Part shown: positions 1-5,696 of the stretch, one piece after another
Numbering within the stretch: the first letter of the stretch is position 1
Layout: each line of letters starts with the position of its first letter
Position numbers and translations under genes: made by a program
NCBI GenBank assembly: GCA_027083665.1
Contig: JALWNV010000103.1
Coordinates: 1 to 5,873, forward strand
Source of the DNA: Helicobacteraceae bacterium
GTDB taxonomy: Bacteria > Campylobacterota > Campylobacteria > Campylobacterales > Sulfurimonadaceae
DNA: 5,873 nt
Reading direction: 5' to 3'
The notes under the pieces: model-generated
The model's database searches: none
Told to the model about the DNA's origin: nothing
Seen by the model: the letters and a program-made list of their open reading frames with translations, nothing else

Positions 1-1988
1 AGAACAAGCCCGCACAGAACAAAGAGGGCGGCGAACAGCGCCGGAGAAGGCCGCAAAACCGCAATAACCAGAACAGAAACCGCAACCCCCAAAACCGTCA
101 GGGTCAGAAGCCCAGGGAGGGGGAGAGCAAAGGCGGGGAAAAGCGCTCCGGCAACCAGAATCGCAACCGTAACAGTCAAAACCGCGGCAAAGGCGGCGGC
201 CGTTCCGGCGGAAACCGCAAGCGCCGAAACGCGCCGGCACCGACGTCGATGGATCTGCTCGAGTGTGCACGCCGCAACGATGCGCTGCAAAAAGAGCGGA
301 TCAACCCGCAGCTGAAGATCGACGCGGACAATAAAGCCAAAGTGCGGATTACACCGCTGGGCGGCCTTGGCGAGATCGGCGGGAATATGATGGTGATGGA
401 GACGGACAACGAAGCGATTCTTATTGACGTGGGGATGAGTTTTCCCGACGAAGAGATGCACGGCGTCGATATCCTTGTACCCGATTTTTCCTATGTTCGT
501 GAGATCAAGGACAAGATCGTAGGCGTGATCATCACCCATGCGCACGAAGACCATATCGGGGCGGTACCGTATCTGTTCAAGGAGATGCAGTTCCCGCTGT
601 ACGGCACGGCGCTGCCGCTGGCGATGATCGGCAACAAGTTCGACGAGCATCACCTCAAAGATTTCCGCCGCTATTTCCGCCCGATCGAGAAGCGCAAGGT
701 CTATCAGATCGGCGAGGATTTTCAGATCGAGTGGCTGCATATGACGCACTCCATCATCGACAGCTCTTCGCTGGCGATCACGACCGATGCGGGGACCATT
801 ATCCATACCGGGGATTTCAAGATCGACCATACCCCGGTCGACGGTTATCCTGCCGACTTGCACCGGCTTGCCTCCTACGGAGAGAAAGGGGTGCTGGCGC
901 TGCTGTCGGACTCGACGAACTCCTATAACAAAGAGATCACACCGAGCGAGCTCGCCGTCGCACCCGCGCTCGACCGCGTATTCGCCAAAACGAAAGGGCG
1001 GATTATCCTTTCGACGTTCAGCTCGAACATCCACCGGGTCTACCAGGCGATTCAGGCCGGAATCAAGTACGGCCGGAAGGTTTGTGTGATCGGCCGTTCG
1101 ATGGAGCGCAACCTTGAGGTGGCGATGCAGTATGAGTACATCAAGTTGCCCAAGAATATCTTTGTCGATGCGGATGATGTCGGGCGTATGAACGACAAGG
1201 AAGTGCTGATTGTCACGACGGGTTCGCAGGGCGAGCCCAATTCGGCGCTTTTTCGTACGGCGATCGGAGAACACCGTCATATCAAGATCAAACCGGGGGA
1301 TCTCATTATCCTCTCCTCGCGCGCGATTCCGGGCAATGAGGGATCGATCTCTCAGATGCTCAACCACCTCGAACGTGCCGGCGCCAAAGTCGCACGTGAC
1401 CGCGATCTGCATGTTTCGGGGCATGCCGGCATCGAAGAGCAGAAGCTGATGCTGCGTCTGACACAGCCGAAGTTTTTCCTGCCGGTACACGGCGAATTCA
1501 ATCATGTCATGCGTCACAAGGAGACGGGAATGGCCTGCGGGATTCCCGAACGCAATATCTATCTGATGAGCGACGGTGAATGCGTTGAAATCGGGGCCAA
1601 ATATATGCGGAAGGTCAAGTCGGTCAAATCCGGCAAGACTTATATCGACAACCAGAGCAACAACCTGATCGAAGACGATATCGTCATCGACCGCCAGAAA
1701 ATGGCGACGGAGGGGATGGTGATGATCGTCGCACAGGTCAGCAAAGCCGATTCGCATCTCATTGCCAAGCCGAAAGTCACCAGTTTCGGCCTGGTGCCCG
1801 ACAAGCAGGACAAGGCGTTCGCGCAGGAGATCGAAGATGTGCTGGAACTGTTCCTGACCAACCTCAAACCGGGAATTCTCGACAACCCGAAGATTATGGA
1901 AAATGATCTGCGGCAGGTTGTCCGGAAGCATATCTATCGGAAAATGAAAAAATACCCCCTCATCGTTCCCACCCTCTTCGTCATGTAA
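1..1988 (+). CDS. rnj: Ribonuclease J, 5' end outside the window
   Basis: RNase J is a cytoplasmic zinc-dependent nuclease with 5'-3' exo- and endonuclease activity in mRNA decay and rRNA maturation; in Helicobacter it works with the DEAD-box helicase RhpA (family knowledge). The frame is open from base 3 to the TAA at 1986-1988, giving 661 visible residues and no start. Counting from the internal Met at base 249, the metallo-beta-lactamase/beta-CASP core begins near residue 31 (VRITPLGGLGEIGG). Visible metal-site motifs are HAHEDH (H97, H99, D101, H102), THSI (H167), GDFKID (D189), HVSGHAG (H388, H392) and PVHGEFNH (H414). The C-terminal domain runs to the natural end. Before the core lie at least 112 residues, 82 of them low-complexity and basic, so the Met at 249 is not the true start. 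The family identification is secure; the true N-terminus cannot be seen. Confidence 0.97.
   Translation, partial: NKPAQNKEGGEQRRRRPQNRNNQNRNRNPQNRQGQKPREGESKGGEKRSGNQNRNRNSQNRGKGGGRSGGNRKRRNAPAPTSMDLLECARRNDALQKERINPQLKIDADNKAKVRITPLGGLGEIGGNMMVMETDNEAILIDVGMSFPDEEMHGVDILVPDFSYVREIKDKIVGVIITHAHEDHIGAVPYLFKEMQFPLYGTALPLAMIGNKFDEHHLKDFRRYFRPIEKRKVYQIGEDFQIEWLHMTHSIIDSSSLAITTDAGTIIHTGDFKIDHTPVDGYPADLHRLASYGEKGVLALLSDSTNSYNKEITPSELAVAPALDRVFAKTKGRIILSTFSSNIHRVYQAIQAGIKYGRKVCVIGRSMERNLEVAMQYEYIKLPKNIFVDADDVGRMNDKEVLIVTTGSQGEPNSALFRTAIGEHRHIKIKPGDLIILSSRAIPGNEGSISQMLNHLERAGAKVARDRDLHVSGHAGIEEQKLMLRLTQPKFFLPVHGEFNHVMRHKETGMACGIPERNIYLMSDGECVEIGAKYMRKVKSVKSGKTYIDNQSNNLIEDDIVIDRQKMATEGMVMIVAQVSKADSHLIAKPKVTSFGLVPDKQDKAFAQEIEDVLELFLTNLKPGILDNPKIMENDLRQVVRKHIYRKMKKYPLIVPTLFVM
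3..248 (+). other. Disordered, basic N-terminal extension of RNase J
   Basis: These 82 codons are in frame with rnj. By my count they encode 17 Arg, 7 Lys, 16 Asn, 13 Gly, 9 Gln and only 5 Glu, with no aromatic and no Val, Leu, Ile or Met residue. The sequence contains RRRR near the start and an RGG-like stretch (RGKGGGRSGG) near residues 61-70. That composition indicates an unstructured, RNA- or ribosome-binding tail. Helicobacter pylori RNase J has an N-terminal extension of comparable size that matters for function (family knowledge). The binding role here is inferred. Confidence 0.88.
66..185 (+). repeat. Repeated 11-residue Asn/Arg/Gln peptide in the RNase J tail
   Basis: Codons at 66-98 encode NQNRNRNPQNR and codons at 153-185 encode NQNRNRNSQNR: ten of eleven residues are identical, with starts 87 bases apart. 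The DNA copies differ at five codons, four of them synonymous (AAC/AAT, AGA/CGC, CGC/CGT, CGT/CGC). The repeat is therefore better preserved as protein than as DNA. Confidence 0.85.
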
Positions 1989-2096
1989 GTTCGGGCAGCA
2001 GCGGCCGGAAGGTTACGCTCGTCCGAACGTGACGGAAAACCGAACCCGACGGCTTTGTCGCCGCTGCCGTTCGGACAGCAGCGAATCGGGTTTTCC
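1989..2096. repeat. Direct repeat and complementary segments in the convergent spacer
   Basis: A 15-base segment immediately after the rnj stop (1989-2003) recurs at 2069-2083 with 14 of 15 bases identical (GTTCGGRCAGCAGCG). Three further complementary pairs are visible: 1998-2005 with 2060-2067 (8 bp, GCAGCGGC), 2021-2029 with 2068-2076 (9 bp, GTCCGAACG) and 2034-2041 with 2089-2096 (8 bp, GGAAAACC). These pairs interleave rather than nest, so they cannot all form as simple hairpins. The stretch has no plausible gene. It could be the structured 3' untranslated region of rnj or a degenerate intergenic repeat. Confidence 0.6.
2043..2094 (+). terminator. Candidate rnj terminator
   Basis: AACCCGA (2043-2049) pairs with TCGGGTT (2086-2092), and the right arm runs into TTTT (2091-2094). 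Inside it, CGCTGC (2062-2067) pairs with GCAGCG (2078-2083) around a 10-base loop. The position, 54 bases after the rnj stop, suits transcription termination. The outer stem is far apart and the T run is short, so this is only a candidate. Confidence 0.4.
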
Positions 2097-2122
2097 TGAG
2101 AATCTATATTTGTTTAGCGGGG

Positions 2123-2147
2123 AAAAGCCTGTGAAAAAAGGCTTTTT
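2123..2147. terminator. Bidirectional terminator between rnj and pyrE
   Basis: AAAAGCCT (2123-2130) and AGGCTTTT (2139-2146) form an 8-bp stem around an 8-base loop. On the plus strand the stem ends in TTTTT, and on the minus strand it ends in TTTT. It lies between two convergent transcription units, 22 bases past the pyrE stop and 134 bases past the rnj stop, where a shared terminator is expected. The stem has only a small GC core (AGCC/GGCT), so strength is uncertain. Confidence 0.6.
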
Positions 2148-2168
2148 CGAATGAAATGCGCAGAGAAG

Positions 2169-2777
2169 TCAGTTCCCGCGGGAACCGGGTTTGACCGCTT
2201 CGCTTCCGGCGGCGCAGAGAGGGCACTCTTCGGGAGCGTACATCTCGAAATCGAAATCTGCGAGCGCGTAGAAGGGCAGATCGTCGGGCAGACGGCAGTT
2301 CGGCTTCGCCACGAGATCGCTGTCGGTACGCCGGCAGAAACCGCGATTGGCCAGTGCGGCGAATGCCACGACCTGCGCTCCGAGCGATTCGACGGCGGCA
2401 GCGGCTTCCATGGCGGAGCCGCCGGTCGTGATGATGTCTTCGCAGATCAGAATCTTTTCGCCGTGTTTGACGTCGAAACCGCGCCGAAGGGTCATGGCGC
2501 CGTTGACGCGTTCGGTGAAGATGTAGCGTGCTCCCAGTGCCTGTGCCAGTGCGAAACCGGCGATCAGCCCTCCGATCGCGGGCGCGCAGACGGTATCGAT
2601 CTCGATGCCGTCGTTTTTGATCTGTTCCGCGAGAGCATGTGCCAGTTTCCCGGCGGTTTCGGGATTTTCGAGCACCTTGGCGGACTGCAGGTAATATTGC
2701 GAGTGGTTGCCGGAACTGAGCTTGAAGTGTCCTTCGAGCATGGCGTCGGCATCGAGGTAGATCTGTTTGATATCCAT
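2169..2777 (-). CDS. pyrE: Orotate phosphoribosyltransferase
   Basis: PyrE is a cytoplasmic enzyme that joins orotate to PRPP to make orotidine 5'-monophosphate, the fifth step of de novo pyrimidine synthesis. At 202 residues it is full length. The PRPP-binding motif [13 protein letters not shown] (residues 109-121, acidic pair E113-D114) is intact, and [15 protein letters not shown] (residues 87-101) is the expected substrate-binding stretch. The start and end ([17 protein letters not shown]) match what I recall of Campylobacter PyrE. Cysteines at 148, 161, 185 and 188, the last two in CPLC, may bind a metal, but this is inferred. A strong Shine-Dalgarno (GGGAGG, minus strand, 2782-2787) lies 5 bases before the ATG, in the 11-base gap after the frr stop. 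It is the last gene of the secG operon. Confidence 0.97.
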   Translation of the reverse strand: MDIKQIYLDADAMLEGHFKLSSGNHSQYYLQSAKVLENPETAGKLAHALAEQIKNDGIEIDTVCAPAIGGLIAGFALAQALGARYIFTERVNGAMTLRRGFDVKHGEKILICEDIITTGGSAMEAAAAVESLGAQVVAFAALANRGFCRRTDSDLVAKPNCRLPDDLPFYALADFDFEMYAPEECPLCAAGSEAVKPGSRGN

Positions 2778-2788
2778 TCGGTCCTCCC

Positions 2789-3346
2789 TTAGACGGTCAT
2801 GATGTCCTGTTCTTTTTGTTTGATGATATCGTCGATTTTGGCGACCATCTTGTCAGTGAGCTTCTGAATATTGTCCAGCGCGCGTTTGGCTTCGTCTTCG
2901 GTGATCTCTTTGTCTTTTTCGAGTTTCTTGATCGCGTCGTTGGCTTTGCGGCGATCGTTGCGTACGGCGATTTTGGCGTCTTCACCCATTTTCTTGAGCT
3001 TTTTGACGTTTTCCTGGCGCTGTTCGATCGTCATCGGCGGGAAGAAAAGCTTGATCTGCTCGCCGTCGTTGTTCGGGTTGACACCGATATTGGCTTTGGC
3101 GATGGCGGCCTCGATATCGCCGAGCAGCGGCTTTTCCCAGGGTGAGACGGTAATCGTCGTCGCATCGGTCGCCAAAACGGTCGCGACCTGCGAGAGCGGT
3201 GTCGGTGCTCCGTAATAGTCGACTTTGATCCCGTCGAGTACCTGGGTGGTCACCTTGCCGGTACGGATGGTTTTGAACTGGCTTTGCATATGCTCGATGG
3301 CATGTTCCATGTCCATTTCGCAGTTTTCGTAGATTTCATTCAGCAT
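2789..3346 (-). CDS. frr: Ribosome recycling factor
   Basis: RRF splits post-termination 70S ribosomes together with EF-G in the cytoplasm. The 185-residue length is typical of the family. Residues 1-30 and about 105-185 form the three-helix bundle (charged, heptad-like helices including VRNDRR at 128-133, whose R132 matches the conserved functional arginine). Residues 31-104 form the small beta domain. Conserved stretches include RTGK (28-31), VSPWEK (67-72) and [10 protein letters not shown] (95-104). The Shine-Dalgarno AAGGA (minus strand, 3354-3358) lies inside the last codons of the upstream deacetylase gene, 7 bases before the ATG. Only 3 bases separate the two genes, so their translation is probably coupled. 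pyrE follows 11 bases downstream. Confidence 0.98.
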   Translation of the reverse strand: MLNEIYENCEMDMEHAIEHMQSQFKTIRTGKVTTQVLDGIKVDYYGAPTPLSQVATVLATDATTITVSPWEKPLLGDIEAAIAKANIGVNPNNDGEQIKLFFPPMTIEQRQENVKKLKKMGEDAKIAVRNDRRKANDAIKKLEKDKEITEDEAKRALDNIQKLTDKMVAKIDDIIKQKEQDIMTV

Positions 3347-3349
3347 TTT

Positions 3350-4291
3350 TTATTCCTTTACCAAGATAATTCCGTTTTGTCTGCGGCCGACTCTGAGAAA
3401 GACTCTGCACCGCGGGCCGGGAAGTTGCACATCGAGTTTTTCGAGAACCTCTCCGTTTCGAACGCGGACGCGGTGCCATCCTCCGCCGGAGATATAGTAT
3501 TGAGCCGACGTGTATTTCGCTGCAATTTTAGCGTGAATTTCTTTTAATCTCCCTCCGTTCGGCCAGTGCTTCGGTGTGATCCATTCGGTGTCGAGCCTTT
3601 GAATCTTCAGTTTTTGCGCGATGAGGTTTTCGCCCGTGAGGGCGATTCTGTCGAGATCAAGCGGGTCGCTTTTCGCGTTGACGGCACCGCTGTTTTGATT
3701 GAGAATGAGACGAAAGCCGAAGGAGGCGATAGTACGCTTGACTTCGGGATCGTACTCGCCGTAAGGGTAGGCATAGTATTGAGGACGGCGGCGGAGATGC
3801 GTTTGAAACGAGTGCAGAGCCTGCCTGGTGTCGTTTTCGAGTATGGCCGGTGAAAGACGGCATTCGTGACGGTGCCCGTAGCCGTGAAGCCCGATTTCGC
3901 CGTAGCGGGAAGCCTCTTCGATCTGCCGCCAGTTCATAAAATCGCCGTATCTTTTGTCGGCGGCTTCCGCATAGACGAACAGGGTGAAGGGGTAGTTGTA
4001 CGCTTTAAACAGCGGCAGGGCGTTTTGATAGAAGCTTTTGTAATTGTCGTCGATGGTCAGCACAACCCATTTGTCGTCGATTTTCCGTTTTTCTTTCAGG
4101 GCCCCGGCCAGCTGCGAAAGCGGAATGACTTTGTAATCGTGCGCTTTCAGATATTCAAACTCCGCACGGAGGGTTTCGATTGATGTGTCGGTAGAAGGGT
4201 GACGGCTGTCGCCGAAGCGATGATAGACGAAGATATGAGCATCCGCGAAGAGGTACAGCGGCAGCAGTGCTGCGAGCAGCCGGCCGCGCAT
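3350..4291 (-). CDS. Exported polysaccharide deacetylase (NodB/CE4-like)
   Basis: The 313-residue protein begins with a short hydrophobic signal-like segment (residues 4-18, possible cleavage after ADA at 16-18), so it is probably exported. CE4 enzymes remove N- or O-acetyl groups from cell-surface glycans using a divalent metal. Visible NodB motifs are TIDD (79-82; D81 as candidate base, D82 as metal ligand), HGYGH (136-140; H136 and H140 as metal ligands) and AYPYGEYD (174-181). An early YHRFGD (23-28) resembles the PgaB/IcaB branch. Motif 3 has Ala where many members have Arg. Residues about 230-313 look beta-rich and match no domain I recognise. The ATG lies 8 bases after the secG stop with no clear Shine-Dalgarno, so reinitiation after secG is likely. 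I chose this start because it yields the signal segment. The substrate is unknown. Confidence 0.85.
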   Translation of the reverse strand: MRGRLLAALLPLYLFADAHIFVYHRFGDSRHPSTDTSIETLRAEFEYLKAHDYKVIPLSQLAGALKEKRKIDDKWVVLTIDDNYKSFYQNALPLFKAYNYPFTLFVYAEAADKRYGDFMNWRQIEEASRYGEIGLHGYGHRHECRLSPAILENDTRQALHSFQTHLRRRPQYYAYPYGEYDPEVKRTIASFGFRLILNQNSGAVNAKSDPLDLDRIALTGENLIAQKLKIQRLDTEWITPKHWPNGGRLKEIHAKIAAKYTSAQYYISGGGWHRVRVRNGEVLEKLDVQLPGPRCRVFLRVGRRQNGIILVKE

Positions 4292-4299
4292 GGCAGGGG

Positions 4300-4644
4300 T
4301 CAGTGCGAGGCGTTGGTGTCGGCCGCGGCCGGTGCGGCGGGAGCCGGGACGCTTTGCGGAGCGGCCGGCGCCGGTGCGGTAACCGGAACGGTGATGTCGT
4401 CCACGACGGACTTGTTGGCGGCCTTGGCGTAGAAGTAGCCGAGGGCAATGGTATTTGAGACAAACAAAAAGCCCAGCAGGAAAGTCATCTTTGCGAGGAA
4501 GCTCCCCGGTCCCTTCGCCCCGAAAACGGATTCGTTCGATCCGCTGTATGCACCCAGACCGATACTCGAGCTTTTCTGAAGCAGTACGGCGATAGTCAGC
4601 AGGATGACCAGCACGAACTGAACGATCAATAACATAGAGGTCAT
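4300..4644 (-). CDS. secG: Protein-export membrane protein SecG
   Basis: SecG is the small non-essential subunit of the SecYEG translocon in the inner membrane. Its 114 residues show the expected two membrane helices (about 4-22 and 53-72) joined by the conserved loop with QKSSSIGLGAYSGS and FGAKGPGSFLAK. After the second helix comes a tail of about 36 residues that is mostly Ala and Pro between 89 and 107; tails like this vary between species. The Shine-Dalgarno AAGGA lies 5 bases before the ATG. A second Met at residue 4 is a less likely start, being too far from that site. It is the first gene of the operon, read from the TATAAT box at 4676-4681. Confidence 0.95.
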   Translation of the reverse strand: MTSMLLIVQFVLVILLTIAVLLQKSSSIGLGAYSGSNESVFGAKGPGSFLAKMTFLLGFLFVSNTIALGYFYAKAANKSVVDDITVPVTAPAPAAPQSVPAPAAPAAADTNASH

Positions 4645-4675
4645 TGTTTTCCTTCGTATGATGATAAAGTGGCGA

Positions 4676-4704
4676 ATTATAGCGAAAAAAATCCTACAGA
4701 TCGA
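4676..4704 (-). promoter_or_regulatory. Promoter of the secG-deacetylase-frr-pyrE operon
   Basis: On the minus strand a perfect TATAAT occupies 4676-4681, ending about 31 bases before the secG ATG. A T-rich run (ATTTTTTT, 4685-4692) lies just upstream of it. Campylobacterota housekeeping promoters often have such T-rich stretches in place of a conserved -35 box. With a 17-base spacer the -35 hexamer (4699-4704) reads TCGATC, a poor match. Confidence 0.65.
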
Positions 4705-4729
4705 TGAGTGCGCGAAGGTGCGCTATAAT
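4701..4729 (+). promoter_or_regulatory. Promoter of znuA-znuC
   Basis: A perfect TATAAT lies at 4724-4729, which would start transcription near 4736 and leave a leader of about 40 bases before the znuA start codon. The hexamer 17 bases upstream (TCGATG, 4701-4706) matches TTGACA at only three positions. The -10 box is convincing; the -35 is not. Confidence 0.6.
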
Positions 4730-4742
4730 TGCATAGAAAACA

Positions 4743-4759
4743 GAAGCGCCTGATGCTTC
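4743..4759 (+). promoter_or_regulatory. Small hairpin in the znuA leader
   Basis: GAAGC (4743-4747) pairs with GCTTC (4755-4759) around a 7-base loop, followed by a run of A residues and the Shine-Dalgarno. It would sit only a few bases from the predicted 5' end of the transcript. The stem is short, so it may protect the 5' end or have no role. No riboswitch class is recognisable. Confidence 0.3.
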
Positions 4760-4765
4760 GAAAAA

Positions 4766-4778
4766 AGGGAAACGATTG
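4766..4778 (+). promoter_or_regulatory. Ribosome binding site and TTG start of znuA
   Basis: AGGGA (4766-4770) lies 5 bases before a TTG start codon at 4776-4778. The TTG is preferred because it gives the Lys-Lys-hydrophobic export segment and has the only good Shine-Dalgarno. The next in-frame candidates, GTG at 4803 and ATG at 4809, would cut into that segment. Confidence 0.75.
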
Positions 4779-5696
4779 AAAAAAGCGATAGGACTTCTGA
4801 TCGTGTTGATGATAGGGATCGTCGCCGCAGTCGTTTATTTCGGCCAGACGAATCGTGCGCGTACCGCTCAGCCCGATGTCATCGTCTCCACTTACGCGCT
4901 TTACGATATTTCGCGTCATCTGTTGGCTCATGACGCCGAAGTGCAGATACTGATCCCGTTCGGACGGGATGTCCATACGTTCGAGCCGACGCCCGGGGAT
5001 ATGATCCGGGTCGAGAAAAGCAGGCTTTTTCTTTACAGCGGCGCCGGTCTCGAACCGTGGACGGAGCAGTTCCGGACATTCGCGAATGCTGTCGATATGA
5101 GCCGGTTCGTCCGCCTGCAGAAGCGGCAGATGCATCATGAAGACGTGCAGGAAGAGGGGCATCACCACGAAGGCGCCTATGATCCGCATTACTGGCTCGA
5201 TATCGACAACATGATTGCACTGACGAAGGCGATGGTGCCGCTGTTTGCACAAAAGCTCGGACTGGATGCGGCGGTATTGCACAAAAGGGCCGCGGCGTAC
5301 ATTGACCGGCTCAAAGTGCTTGACGGGCTCTACCGCAAGCGCCTCTCTCATTGCGCGCTGGATACGATTGTCGTCGGACACAACGCTTTCGGCTACCTCG
5401 GCGAACGCTACGGTTTTCATGTCGAGGCCCTCAGCGGCCTTTCGCCCGACCGTCTTCCCGATGCCAAAACGATGGCGGCGCTGACGGATCTGGTGAAGCG
5501 CAAAAAGATCAAAACGGTCTTTTATGAATCGTTCGTCAGTGACAAGACGGTCTCGTCAATCGCCAGGGAAGCCGGTGTCCGGGTCGATGTCCTGCAGCCG
5601 CTGGCCAACATCACGGCTGACGAGATCGGGGCGGACTATTTTCACCTGATGAACCGCAATCTGCTCAAGCTGCATGATGCGCTGGAATGCCGATGA
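4776..5696 (+). CDS. znuA: Zinc ABC transporter substrate-binding protein
   Basis: This 306-residue protein belongs to the cluster A-I (ZnuA/TroA/PsaA) metal-binding proteins that deliver Zn or Mn to an ABC importer across the inner membrane. Residues 1-24 form a Lys-Lys-hydrophobic signal or membrane anchor without an evident lipobox cysteine. The expected metal ligands are H67 (DVHTFEPTP), H138 (DPHYWLD) and H202 (VVGHNAFGY). Histidine in the third position, where Mn-binding relatives have Glu, favours zinc. A short His-rich loop (H120, H121, H129-H131) lies before H138, also a ZnuA trait. The usual fourth-ligand Asp in LDPLG appears as Gln (VLQPLAN, Q274). It starts at TTG and its end overlaps the ATPase gene by ATGA, so the two are co-translated. 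Transport is near certain; zinc as substrate is likely but inferred. Confidence 0.9.
   Translation: MKKAIGLLIVLMIGIVAAVVYFGQTNRARTAQPDVIVSTYALYDISRHLLAHDAEVQILIPFGRDVHTFEPTPGDMIRVEKSRLFLYSGAGLEPWTEQFRTFANAVDMSRFVRLQKRQMHHEDVQEEGHHHEGAYDPHYWLDIDNMIALTKAMVPLFAQKLGLDAAVLHKRAAAYIDRLKVLDGLYRKRLSHCALDTIVVGHNAFGYLGERYGFHVEALSGLSPDRLPDAKTMAALTDLVKRKKIKTVFYESFVSDKTVSSIAREAGVRVDVLQPLANITADEIGADYFHLMNRNLLKLHDALECR

Larger units (their letters stand above)
4675..4730. repeat. Inverted repeat framing the two divergent promoters
   Basis: AATTATAGCG (4675-4684) and CGCTATAATT (4721-4730) are a perfect 10-bp inverted repeat. Each arm contains one of the outward-facing -10 boxes. The midpoint, 4702.5, coincides exactly with a 6-bp palindrome ATCGAT (4700-4705). 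The sequences between centre and arms do not match each other. Confidence 0.8.

Noticed and set aside
249..1988. Complete 579-residue RNase J starting at the ATG at 249
   Set aside because: The frame stays open upstream to the window edge with a basic low-complexity composition expected of this phylum's RNase J, and no Shine-Dalgarno precedes this ATG.
2172..2185. Perfect 14-base palindrome GTTCCCGCGGGAAC at the pyrE 3' end
   Set aside because: It encodes the conserved C-terminal residues SRGN, so codons explain it. A hairpin would have only a 5-bp stem and no following T run. It may add to termination, but nothing shows that.
2151..2792. 213-codon open frame on the plus strand covering all of pyrE
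   Set aside because: It is exactly antisense to a clear full-length pyrE, matches no family and lacks a convincing ribosome site. Long antisense frames are common opposite GC-rich genes.
4723..4736. CTAT-N6-ATAG around the znuA -10 box as a Zur or Fur operator
   Set aside because: The arms are only 4 bases, much of the match is the -10 box itself, and it does not match a Zur or Fur consensus I can recall. Metal regulation is plausible but not shown by this site.
4677..5420. 247-codon open frame on the minus strand opposite znuA
   Set aside because: It lies antisense to znuA, runs through the promoter region and resembles no protein family. It is a codon-bias shadow.
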